64,000 bases of DNA, from positions 1 through 64,000 of the forward strand of contig NZ_FOUG01000011.1 of assembly GCF_900114785.1 (NCBI RefSeq). The letters are read 5' to 3'. The number at the start of each line of letters is the position of its first letter. Position 1 is the stretch's first letter. The translations under genes were made by a program, and so were the position numbers. The DNA is from Variovorax sp. OV329. GTDB lineage: Bacteria > Pseudomonadota > Gammaproteobacteria > Burkholderiales > Burkholderiaceae_C. Below are positions 19,501 to 26,272 of the stretch, in pieces. Below the pieces are notes generated by a model. It had not been told where the DNA came from. It ran no database searches and worked only from the letters and a program-made list of their open reading frames with translations.

Positions 19501-20188
19501 CCACGCCGCTCGGGAGGCGATCGAAAAAGCCAAGGAAGACCTGGGCTCTTCTGATGCAGTCCAAGTCAGTGGCGAACCGGCGGGTGCGGCTCTAGGTATC
19601 GAAGGCCTTGAAGCGCCGCTCGCGTCGACAGTTCAACCGGAGGTCTACGCACGCAACGTTGCCGTGGAAGATGGGGCGCCGTCGTCGCGATTGCAGTATG
19701 TGGAGTCGGATCCACTCAGTTCAGTTCAATCGGTCATTCCCGACGACTTCTTCAACCCGAGCTACGACGCGACGCTGAGAACAATGATCGCACACGTGGT
19801 GAAGAACGAAGGTCCATTGCTGGACTCGGTTCTTGCGCGTCGCATCGCCAGAGCCCATGGATGGCAGCGCACTGGCGCTCGCATCCAGGAACGTGTGGTG
19901 TCGCTGACGGCGAAGTCCTTTGAGAGTACGAAGGATGACATGGGAGTTTTCTATTGGCCAAGCGCTGCCGGATCGGATGCGGACTCGAGATTCCGTTCCT
20001 CGAGCGAGGATCCGCGACCTGTGGATGAAATATGCATCGAAGAGCTTACGGCGCTGGCGCGCCAGGTGCTTTCGAAATGTGGCGGCGAAGAGGCGGTTGT
20101 TGCGATGGCGGTCGAACTGGGCCTGGGAAGAATCCGCGCCGCTACCCGCACTCGCCTTCAGCACGCGATCAGCTTGGCAAGCGCCTAG
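13574..20188 (+). CDS. Giant DUF4011/SF1 helicase with Vsr-like nuclease and DUF3320 domains
   Basis: A 2204-residue protein. The N-terminus (about 1-470) is DUF4011-like and includes a transglutaminase-like patch: ATCLDLALMF, then KGHAFAGVW. The SF1 (Upf1-like) helicase core opens with GPPGTGKSQTIANL near residue 712. A long helical insertion separates it from VVFDEASQIPVWDAVGA (about 1556) and VGDPKQLPP (about 1580). LNVAITRARQEL (about 1795) is motif VI. A restriction-like fold follows at about 1850-1945 (FESPFEEAVATAL, FRVDLAVV, GVECDGATYH, LGWEIVRVWSTDWW), matching Vsr/DUF559-type nucleases. DUF3320 (NPSYDATLRTMIAHVV) lies near 2060-2120. An AAGGGG ribosome site supports the start. Such helicase-nuclease fusions cluster in defence islands; its target is unknown. 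Confidence 0.82.
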   Translation: MPEVESTSNDISPIVANREARIVLEAALVNKLNLADFQNSVPMLKELRIINGTEEVLQEVDLRIEAIPAFLKPKAWHVESVAKNDSCRIADLDVQLDGPFLTRLTEAEQATVKLSLRLRADPEVELASLERHVDLLPRNQWGGLSHLPDLVAAFVQPNDPAVERLLKQTAEILRKNGKKPALDGYTGGSKRAWELASGIWSASAQLGLDYALPPASFEHAGQKVRGAGQIVESGLATCLDLALMFCSALEQAGLNPILVFTKGHAFAGVWLKADQFSTTVVDDVTALRKRIKLKELVVFETTFITQRPSPSFTYATQRGAEQVGEAVEESFELVVDIRRARMQRIKPLASAETVVVQPAVDQVAVGAELTFDEAPDLPDEGQEVETDSAALNPKDRLARWQRKLLDLSLRNNLLNFKAGKKALKLEAPDASLLEDALAEGQILKILPRPDLMDGADPRSQAIYESREREDVRRTHALDALRRKEVFVGVPKDELEARLVELFRTARTTMQEGGSNTLYLALGFLSWTREEKSEQKYRAPLILVPVTLSRKSARSGFTLAIHDDEPRFNPTLIEMLRQDFHLNLGVSDSALPMDDRGLDVQSVWRAVSSAIKDIKGWEVSEEVILSMFSFAKYLMWKDLTERTDQLRQNAVVRHLIDSPRDNYPSGVAFPSPRELDREFGPEQTFCPLPADSSQLSAVMAAVRGKDFVLIGPPGTGKSQTIANLIAQCLAEGKRVLFVSEKIAALDVVYRRLREVKLGEFCLELHSSKARKLDVLAQLKNSWEAKGDVDPEVWRAEARRLKAVRDELNSYVERLHFRFANGMTIYEAIGRVVDGEAIPRLGLSWSVANAHDATTMDLMRSVAERLDVNANAVGYDGTLKNPLADVGHSEWSPKLQQDLVRAAHDVLPAAHALTSAYERFTTACGFPPLSSTRTVRGGMGVLARALPGAAGRDWSFAVRSDARRTAERLRLGIDLIAQHRQLSSALSAPWSPSIVASCKRGMTLIEQRRALYARIGKPWTDDVVSELRGGLKLLDELAKATDQLSVRYGEQIEHLNVSQLQREFAKAEKAVWPVSFVGKRKVRQALESCVTGEGEPDVAADLRHWIRIRSLRAEAEALQIGPAVEGVWAGLKTRSEFVQAALKFQSELEAAKSGRQWNDAGLDAVANGRCGVRLEDELKNLRTLRALDEEIASLEGLSAPTSSLWSGLATDVGNLAAALDFNAALDRVRTSGALADAHELVAAGVCGHAMAADLQALQRRASIELSLTELTELKVATCGLWDGLDTKTDECDKALRFHASVSTAIANLASGPEDADAVAASLARLLAGKSTLLEPSGEVHLAAQRYLSDWLALQPKIDQLGAAGAFSEPSKAHFSEISLNDLIDRCNEIIRAEPRLNAWCAWRKVRDQASRLGLSGVVAGIENGAVKPGTVLEAFETNYSRWWLNAVVDNEPVIRTFVAAEHEKRIGDFRALEARHTDLTRAWIRASLCADLPKQDTVTRGSEWGLLRHEMAKKTKHLPLRELMSSIPTALTKLTPCLLMSPLSIAQYLSADANTFDVVVFDEASQIPVWDAVGAIARGKQVVMVGDPKQLPPTSFFDRAESSSDDEEEEGDLESILDECMGANLPTMNLSWHYRSRHESLIAFSNHRYYGGSLVTFPAPVTVDRAVSFHYVAGAYEKGGARINKAEAKAVVADIVAKLRDPGFRQSGRTIGVVTFNSEQQALIEDLLDEERRSDPSLEPYFAELELEPLFVKNLESVQGDERDIMYFSITYGPDLSGSVSMNFGPMNREGGERRLNVAITRARQELRVFSSLKAEKMDLARTQARGVRDLKHFLEFAERGTKALAEATSGSLGGFESPFEEAVATALASKGWELHTQIGASSFRVDLAVVHPDARGTYLTGVECDGATYHRSATARDRDMLREQVLRGLGWEIVRVWSTDWWVDRASTLEKLDIKLNDLLARSRAARAEAAEREAARHAAREAIEKAKEDLGSSDAVQVSGEPAGAALGIEGLEAPLASTVQPEVYARNVAVEDGAPSSRLQYVESDPLSSVQSVIPDDFFNPSYDATLRTMIAHVVKNEGPLLDSVLARRIARAHGWQRTGARIQERVVSLTAKSFESTKDDMGVFYWPSAAGSDADSRFRSSSEDPRPVDEICIEELTALARQVLSKCGGEEAVVAMAVELGLGRIRAATRTRLQHAISLASA

Positions 20189-20357
20189 CATCCGTGGCAA
20201 CGATGAACTCCAACGTTCATAGACGCGGCGCCGCGGGTCGTCGGCTTCTACTTGCTGCGCGCAACACCGCTTTCCAAATCGAGTGCAGTTTGTCAGACCG
20301 AGGCGGCCGAAGCGGCGATGGGCCGTTGGTCGATTGCTCGCCTCTGAAGGACGTCCC

Positions 20358-20741
20358 ATGACAAGAATTTTCCGACCTATAGACGGAGCACTTCCGACCC
20401 TTACCACTTGGGAGGAGCGTTGGGAGGGCGAGGATCAAGGTCTGGTCTGTTGCTGGCTGCGAGGCATCGAGAAAGCCAAGGAGTCACCCACTCTGCGCGA
20501 CGCTGCTCTCAGAGGCGAGTTTCCGCCGCTGGCGTGGAAAGGCGGCTCAGATAAGGCGTTGAAGTCCGGCAAGCGAATCGGCTCGCTGAACTACCTCGCG
20601 ACATGGCAAGGCCTCCGGGGAGACGATCTCGACATTGACCCGGACGCTGCCCCTGCTCTGACCTGCACCCGCTTCCAAACCAAAGTCACATTCACAGGCG
20701 ACGTTCAAGCACTGGCGCTGGCGCCATCCGAGGAAGGGTAG
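20358..20741 (+). CDS. Small conserved-looking protein of unknown function
   Basis: A 127-residue protein, MTRIFRPIDGALP, rich in tryptophan near its start (TTWEERWEGEDQGLVCCW). The ATG at 20358 has a GAAGGA ribosome site and is preferred to an in-frame upstream codon. It lies 170 bases after the giant helicase gene and three bases before the exonuclease-BRCT gene on the same strand, so at least the last two form one transcription unit. I recognise no family. It could be an accessory subunit of the helicase/nuclease pair. Confidence 0.65.
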   Translation: MTRIFRPIDGALPTLTTWEERWEGEDQGLVCCWLRGIEKAKESPTLRDAALRGEFPPLAWKGGSDKALKSGKRIGSLNYLATWQGLRGDDLDIDPDAAPALTCTRFQTKVTFTGDVQALALAPSEEG

Positions 20742-20744
20742 CCG

Positions 20745-21629
20745 ATGGCACGATTCGTAGCGATTGACGTCGAGACGGCCAATGCCCGGCGCGCATCGAT
20801 CTGCCAGATTGGCCTTGTCGTCTTTGAGAACAGACGCATCGTTGATGAGTGGACGACGCTTATCAACCCGGAGGACGAATTCAATGTCATCAACGTTGGA
20901 ATTCACGGCATTGGCCAAAAGGCGGTCCAATCAGCGCCAACGCTGCCTGAAGTTTTCATCGAGATTCAGAAGCGAGTGGCGGGGGCGTGCGTTGCAAGTT
21001 ACGGGGACTTCGACCGCGGCGCATTCTCGCAAGCTGCGATACGGTACAACCTGCCCGCGATAGAAGGGCAGTGGCTTGACCTGCAGCATGTGGTCAGGGG
21101 TGCTTGGCCCGAAGAGTTCGGCACAGGCGGCTGGGCGTTGAAGAAGGTCTGTGCGCATCTTGGGATAGACCTTGAGAATCACCACGATGCCTTGGCCGAC
21201 GCGCGTGCGGCCGGACACGTTTTCGTCAAAGCTCAGTTGACCACAGACACATGGGCGCGCGATTGGACCGGGTTACAGAGCGTGGCGATCGCCGGTGAGA
21301 GCAGGGTCAAGCCAGAGAAGCCTGCGCCGTTGGTACCGAACTCTGCTGGTCCGTTGGCGGGTACCCGGATTGTCTTTACCGGCGAACTTTCCGTGCCGCG
21401 CGGTGTAGCGGAGGCAAGAGCAGCTTCGCTTGGTTGTCAGTGCACGAGCAGTGTCTCCAAGAAGACCGACTTCGTGGTCGTCGGAGATCAGGATCTATCT
21501 CTGGTCGGGGAAGATGGAATGAGCACGAAGCAGCGCAAAGCCATGCAATTGAAGGAGGCCGGCGCACAGATCAAGATCATGGATGCCACGGAATTCGAGG
21601 CGTTCCTGCGGCGGCACGGGCAGATGTAG
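20745..21629 (+). CDS. DnaQ-like 3'-5' exonuclease with C-terminal BRCT domain
   Basis: A 294-residue DEDDh exonuclease. Exo I: D8 and E10 in VAIDVETAN. Exo II: D90 in SYGDFDRGAF. Exo III: HHDALADARAAG with H147 and D152. All catalytic residues are present. From about residue 203 (GPLAGTRIVFTGEL) to the end is a BRCT domain of the DNA-ligase/RFC-like kind (KTDFVVVGD, GAQIKIMD). It probably trims DNA or RNA 3' ends. Co-directional placement behind the helicase-nuclease gene and the small unknown gene suggests a joint function, though free-standing DnaQ-BRCT proteins also exist elsewhere. Confidence 0.85.
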   Translation: MARFVAIDVETANARRASICQIGLVVFENRRIVDEWTTLINPEDEFNVINVGIHGIGQKAVQSAPTLPEVFIEIQKRVAGACVASYGDFDRGAFSQAAIRYNLPAIEGQWLDLQHVVRGAWPEEFGTGGWALKKVCAHLGIDLENHHDALADARAAGHVFVKAQLTTDTWARDWTGLQSVAIAGESRVKPEKPAPLVPNSAGPLAGTRIVFTGELSVPRGVAEARAASLGCQCTSSVSKKTDFVVVGDQDLSLVGEDGMSTKQRKAMQLKEAGAQIKIMDATEFEAFLRRHGQM

Positions 21630-21857
21630 TTCCCATTTGCGAGCCCGCCGCAGACAACGCGGAGCCGCCGCTGCCCCCGACCGCCTAGGGATTTGAAACT
21701 TTGGGGAGGATCGGCCCCTACTGAGCCGGCTACCCGCCGGCATGGAACATCCATCGGGGCAACGAGGTGGTCGGCCGGCGGCGGCGCACCACCGCCCGCT
21801 GCGGGGCGCCAAAGCCCCCAGGTTTCTCTTCTCCTCAGGGCCCCCACCCTCCCCCGG

Positions 21858-22219
21858 CTACCCCACCCAGAACACTGCCGAGTTAGCGGCATGTTCTTCT
21901 TCGTGGGCTTTCTCCCGCGCGTGGATCACGCCGCGCAGCCGCTCGCATTCGATTTCGAGGGCTCTGACCCAGGCGCGGGCGTGCCGAGCTTCGTTGAAGG
22001 TGTGTTCATGCAGGGCGGAGAGCCCCCAACGGCTTTCGAACCAGGGGGCGAGCTAGACCAAGCGCGGGGCGTTGCCGCTGGCCTGCTGGCCTGGTAGCGT
22101 TGGAGGGTTCGGAAGCTCAGGCCCAGGTGCCGGGCGATGGCCTTGCGCGGCGCCACCTGGTCGGCCAGGAGGTAGGCCAGCGGCGGCAGGCGGGCGGCGG
22201 AGGGTGCGAGGAAGGGCAT
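21858..22219 (-). pseudogene. Broken helix-turn-helix protein gene
   Basis: A strong ribosome site (AAGGAGA) precedes ATG 22219. The reading gives MPFLAPSAARLPPLAYL and an HTH segment APRKAIARHLGLSFRTLQRYQ. The frame then shifts by about 22085-22100, and an in-frame TAG follows in the second frame (near 22053). Continuing in that frame yields a plausible tail (WFESRWGLSALHEHTFNEARHARAW) ending at 21858. Two lesions make this a decayed gene, probably from a small phage or mobile element. Direct TTGCAAAGCAAG repeats lie in its leader. Confidence 0.6.
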
Positions 22220-22229
22220 GGGAGTCTCC

Positions 22230-22262
22230 TTGCAAAGCAAGCCATGCATTGCAAAGCAAGGC
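22230..22262. repeat. Short direct repeat TTGCAAAGCAAG
   Basis: Two copies of TTGCAAAGCAAG start at 22230 and 22249 (19-base period), directly upstream of the broken HTH gene and overlapping its ribosome site. They could be an operator of the HTH protein or simple slippage. Nothing else is seen in 22263-22609. Confidence 0.5.
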
Positions 22263-22609
22263 AAGCCAAGGCAGCCAGGCGCGTCCGGTCGGGGGCGCCT
22301 CGCTTTGCCAAGCGGTTTTCAGGGGACTGGCCGGGCGCCGCGCCGCGTCAATTTGTCATGGAGGGCCGAGGCGCCCTGCCCCGCTCCTTTCTCCTTGGAG
22401 AGCCGGTCTTTCACGGACGGTGGAGAGGGAGTGAACATAATCAGAGAGAGAACTCGTACCACGATGGCGAGTTTGCTTCGGGCTCTAGTTCGTTCTAGCC
22501 ACGTGCTGAGAGGCCTTTGGCAACCTCGCAATCCGCTAACACACGCCTCCCCTGTCCTGCGTGCTTTCAGGCGCAAGCAGGCGGGTCGAAGCAACTGTCG
22601 CGGGCGCAG

Positions 22610-23713
22610 CTAACGGACTGTCGCTACAGGCTTCTGCATCTGCTCAAGGCAACTAGTGATTGCGGCTTGATCACTCTGGATCCACTTGCCTGTATCGCTG
22701 TTGTGCGGCCGGAACCGGGGGCGCCAAACACCTACGATATGCCCCCCATGTTGAGGGAGGGCCACCCACATCGACTCCACCCTCTCGCCCTCCTTGGGCT
22801 GTATATAGAAACCCTTGTCTTTGTGGTCGTCGCGCAGAAAGGCGGGGTCTCCGTCCGGATTCGCCGAGCCGGCGTGGTAGTCGTTCACCCGCAACGTCAA
22901 CTGAAGCCTCGCATCAGGATCAGTCGGTTGGCTGTCGTAGAGCGAGACGGCTTCGTAGATTAGGCCTGCTGATCGCACATTGTTCCAAGCATTGGCAATG
23001 CGATGCTCAAGCGCCGGGTCATCGGTTGCGACGTGCGGTAGGCACTGACTCCAGAAGGATCTGTCTGGCAAGAATCCCTCTTGCGGTTCCCCACCCCACC
23101 TCGTCGTGTCGTGGAGGACGTCCGCCGGCTTGAGACGCCGAATGTTCCACGGCCGGTGGTTGAACGAAGGGTCGAGGCCTCCGTACTTCAACATGTGGGT
23201 ATGGCGATAGATGGCGATGACCATCATGAGCATGTCCAACCGTAGCTCTGAAGTCGAGCAACCCGTCAGCTCGGCTGGACGCTTGACCAGGCTACGAATG
23301 CGTTTGAGGATTGAGTCGGGTACGTGCTTGGGACGGTCCACAAACGCGTGCGGAAGGTCCAGGTTCAATTCGCCCTGCAGGACTTCGAACGTCGCATAGG
23401 GCTTCACGGCTTTCGCTTCTAGCGAGGCGAATTGAATGACCTGCGCGTCACGAAGGCGTTTCATCACCGCACGTGCCGATTCTTCGCCGATGCCTACCTT
23501 CTCGTGGATGACGTTTGCTCCGCCGCCGCTGATACGGTACGGGCCGAATTGACCAAGACTTCGGCCGTCAGCGTGTCGCGCAAGCACCAGGAAGCCTGCG
23601 ACGATCTCAAACGGTAGAGGCACATGTTGATTGTTACTCAATGCCTGCGGTCCCCGTCGCTGGGAACGAGCGAGGTTCAGGATGGTTTCAAAAGATGCTC
23701 TGAAATAGGACAT
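22610..23713 (-). CDS. Unknown protein with winged-helix-like N-terminal half
   Basis: A 367-residue protein beginning MSYFRASFETILNLARSQRRGP. Residues 30-100 (EIVAGFLVLARHADG, VGIGEESARAVMKRLRDAQVIQF) read like a winged helix of the kind in plasmid replication and phage regulatory proteins. The rest (FNHRPWNIRRLKPADVLHDTTRWGG, a QLTLRVNDYH strand, a W-rich C-terminus) matches no family I know. It is transcribed away from the tyrosine recombinase across a structured AT-richer gap. A DNA-binding role is inferred from the N-terminus only. Confidence 0.7.
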   Translation of the reverse strand: MSYFRASFETILNLARSQRRGPQALSNNQHVPLPFEIVAGFLVLARHADGRSLGQFGPYRISGGGANVIHEKVGIGEESARAVMKRLRDAQVIQFASLEAKAVKPYATFEVLQGELNLDLPHAFVDRPKHVPDSILKRIRSLVKRPAELTGCSTSELRLDMLMMVIAIYRHTHMLKYGGLDPSFNHRPWNIRRLKPADVLHDTTRWGGEPQEGFLPDRSFWSQCLPHVATDDPALEHRIANAWNNVRSAGLIYEAVSLYDSQPTDPDARLQLTLRVNDYHAGSANPDGDPAFLRDDHKDKGFYIQPKEGERVESMWVALPQHGGHIVGVWRPRFRPHNSDTGKWIQSDQAAITSCLEQMQKPVATVR

Positions 23714-24207
23714 TCAAACAAAACCTGTTGTGACGGCGTAGGTAATTTTCAATTCTCCCTTGGATTTTCTTGCCACATGGATCCCGCGCGCCAAGCGCGC
23801 AGTTTGCTGTGGAATGGGTTGAAGGTTGATTTTTCCACAGTCACTCCACCTAGCTCTTAAAGTCATCCTACTTTTTCTTTTCAGTCTACCTATATGTCCC
23901 CTGGCGCTTTCAGCGTCGTTTTGAACTCCGACGACGCGCGACTGCCTCCTTTTCTCTACCTATTTCTATGCAGATTCAAACTCGATTGAGAGCCGTTTTG
24001 AAGGCTGCGTTCTATTGAAAATCAAAGACTTAGCCCAGAAATCCGAATGCAAAGATTGATGTAAATCAAAATGCACAAATACGCTAACGGCAAAGCATTT
24101 CCCCAGTAGTCCCGCGCCCATCAGGCCTCATCGGTATCCAACAGTTACAAATGTCCACGCTCCGTTAGCGTATTATTTGGCTTGCCTCCACTTACCGTAC
24201 CGTTCCA
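23714..24207. other. AT-richer divergent intergenic region with dyads
   Basis: About 490 bases between the unknown winged-helix gene (leftward) and the recombinase (rightward). It contains a tight hairpin GCGCGC-CAA-GCGCGC (23786-23800), an inverted pair CTGTGGAA/TTCCACAG (23807-23840) and the 13-base inverted repeat listed separately. No gene. It is a candidate site of control, recombination or replication start. Confidence 0.5.
24078..24174. repeat. 13-bp perfect inverted repeat upstream of recombinase
   Basis: AATACGCTAACGG at 24078-24090 and its exact reverse complement CCGTTAGCGTATT at 24162-24174, 71 bases apart and ending 34 bases before the recombinase start. The position suggests recombinase binding or crossover sites, or an operator. 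I found no third copy in this window. Confidence 0.75.
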
Positions 24208-25263
24208 TTGAATAGCTGCCTGACGCTTCCGCTCTTCGATGAGTCCAACCGACCTGCACAGACCTCGGGGTTCGCAACAGCCTTCGATCACTGGCTCGAC
24301 GATCAACGCGCCATGGGCATCCTGCGTGAGCCCGCCGCTATCAGCGTCTACCGGGAGATGTGGGAAGCGTTCGCGGCTTGGTCCCGCAATCAATCACCAG
24401 CCCTCACCCTGTCTTCCCTGACGCTGTCGGATCTACAGGCGTTCCAGGCTGCGCGCTTCGGGCGCAAGGCTGCCGACTCTTCGCTCTCGCCGCGCTACAC
24501 GCTGCGGCTCATGCGCCTCATCGATCGGGTGTTACGCCATCATGCGGCGCACAACGCGGACACGCCCAATACCTCAGCATCCGATTGGATTGCCAAGCAT
24601 CCGGAAGTCCGCTTCGCGGAGGCCGCTGCAGCTGACCCTTCGCCGGAGTTTCTGACCAACCGTGAAGCTTCATTGCTTATCACCTACGTCTCGGCAGCAC
24701 GGCCGCGCCCAGCAGCGCGTTTCATGCACGCGCCCGGTCCAATGCTCGCCTGGCAGGACGTACGAAACCGCGCATCGGTTGCACTGCAGCTTGGCGCCGG
24801 ACTCACGCCGGCCGATGTGCGGGCATTGACGACGTCTTCGATCGCTTTCCGAGGCAGCCGCGATCGGATGCCGGACCTGCCTCTAAAAATCCGAGTCCCC
24901 TCCGACGGCGATACGCCAGCGCGCGATACGCCGATCGCGCGCTGGGCGGCACAGCTTCTTCGTCATTGGATAGCTGTGCGTGCTTTGGGGATCCAAGGCA
25001 CCTATCTCTTCCCTGCTACGCGCGGCGGCAAGCCCTGGAGCCGAGACTCACAATATCGGTGTGCGCGCCAAGTTCTCGAGGATGCAGGCATCAACGGGGC
25101 TGAAGGTGGCAGCTTTCGGCTGCGACATACCTTCGCGCTACGGCACCTACGTCATCACGCAAAGCCCCAGCTTGTAGCAAGGTGGCTTGGCGTCGAAGCA
25201 CAGGAACTCAAGCGCTACGCCCAAGTGATGTCTTCTCGAGGCGATCGGGACCACGCAGGCTAG
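24208..25263 (+). CDS. Atypical tyrosine recombinase/integrase-like protein
   Basis: A 351-residue protein of tyrosine-recombinase architecture: a SAM-like helical N-terminal DNA-binding half (ISVYREMWEAFAAWSRNQ) and a C-terminal catalytic half. The family landmarks are recognisable but altered. The first catalytic arginine position (usually TGLR) reads GAGLTPADVRAL. The H-x-L-R-H box reads FRLRHTF, with the first histidine replaced. LGH reads LGV. The tyrosine is probably retained in ELKRYAQV. It may be catalytically impaired or belong to a divergent branch. Start is TTG 24208; no good ribosome site is visible, so the N-terminus is uncertain. Confidence 0.72.
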   Translation: MNSCLTLPLFDESNRPAQTSGFATAFDHWLDDQRAMGILREPAAISVYREMWEAFAAWSRNQSPALTLSSLTLSDLQAFQAARFGRKAADSSLSPRYTLRLMRLIDRVLRHHAAHNADTPNTSASDWIAKHPEVRFAEAAAADPSPEFLTNREASLLITYVSAARPRPAARFMHAPGPMLAWQDVRNRASVALQLGAGLTPADVRALTTSSIAFRGSRDRMPDLPLKIRVPSDGDTPARDTPIARWAAQLLRHWIAVRALGIQGTYLFPATRGGKPWSRDSQYRCARQVLEDAGINGAEGGSFRLRHTFALRHLRHHAKPQLVARWLGVEAQELKRYAQVMSSRGDRDHAG

Positions 25264-25455
25264 TCGGACTACTCCATACTTTGGCGGCAGGGCCGCGCTC
25301 GCACCGCCACCACGTCGCTCAACGTGGCTCATCCGGCAAGAGGCTTCCTCTGGTGTCGGCGGGTCTACCGCGGGCGCCGACTCAACGCTGATGCTTAGCG
25401 AAAGTTCAAAGTTACGCCGGCTCCGGTTTTGGGCTAACGCGCTCCTGGTCTCGGC

Positions 25456-25659
25456 TTACCTAGGAGCAGACACCCGAGCCAAGTATTCAGCAGTCACTCG
25501 ACTAAGGAATTCGCGTTGGCGAGCTACCATGCTTGTTGCGGACGGCGAGGGATTCTCGTTATTCTCATATTCTTGAATCTGTTCGGCGGCTAGAGAGAGC
25601 ATGCACTTGAGCACGTCAGTGTTATAGCTTGAAAAATCGATGGACTGGATATTGGTCAT
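25456..25659 (-). CDS. Small hypothetical protein
   Basis: A 67-residue protein, MTNIQSIDFSSYNTDVLKCMLSLAAEQIQEYENNENPS. It is less GC-rich than its surroundings and has no domain I recognise. The ribosome site is weak. It is included because composition and start look natural for a small acquired gene; it could be spurious. Confidence 0.4.
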   Translation of the reverse strand: MTNIQSIDFSSYNTDVLKCMLSLAAEQIQEYENNENPSPSATSMVARQREFLSRVTAEYLARVSAPR

Positions 25660-26272
25660 CTGGCGAACAGGTTAGCGACCACTCATTCTAGCGATAAGAA
25701 GAGCCGGTATTGACGCCTTGATGCGTGAACACGAAGAAGCTTCATCAAATTGCGGATCCGAGAAAGCAGATCTGCGCGCGACCGGCGGCGCAGGCTAGGA
25801 AAGGCGACTTGGGCATTATTCGCAATGACTTCTCGTTCATCAGCGTGCTGAGTGTTGCGAGGTCGCATTGATACATAGGTCCGAAAAAATGCAGCCCCAG
25901 GTCGGTCTTCGATCCATGCCTCGCCTCTATCCCCGTTGCCACCACACCGAACTTCCCGCACGCAGGACTAGGCGACTCCCGCCGCCACCAGTGCTGACCC
26001 AAGGCATCTGTGTTGGACCCTGCCGCGCCGCGAGCGCGGGTAGCTACCTTGCATTTGCGGCAACCCCGTCTGAAATAGAGGATCCGAAGATCCTGGGGCA
26101 ACTAAGCCGCAGCCTCAGGCAGGCGATCAGTGCCCTGTTTGCAGGCGGGAAATCACGCAACGCGCCAATGCTGCTTATTTTCCTGGTCTCGAGCGGCGGT
26201 TCTACAGTTTGTCATCGAGGCCGCGACCGCTGCTTCGATGACAAGCAACAACACCAAGGAAACACGACAAGC
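25660..26272. other. Intergenic region upstream of CAP-domain lipoprotein
   Basis: About 610 bases. Short open frames on both strands here have no recognisable features. The promoter of the lipoprotein gene should lie near the end; the ribosome site AAGGA is at 26256-26260. Confidence 0.35.

Noticed and set aside
25745..26101. 118-residue minus-strand frame before the CAP lipoprotein
   Set aside because: No ribosome site, mixed composition and no recognisable domain.
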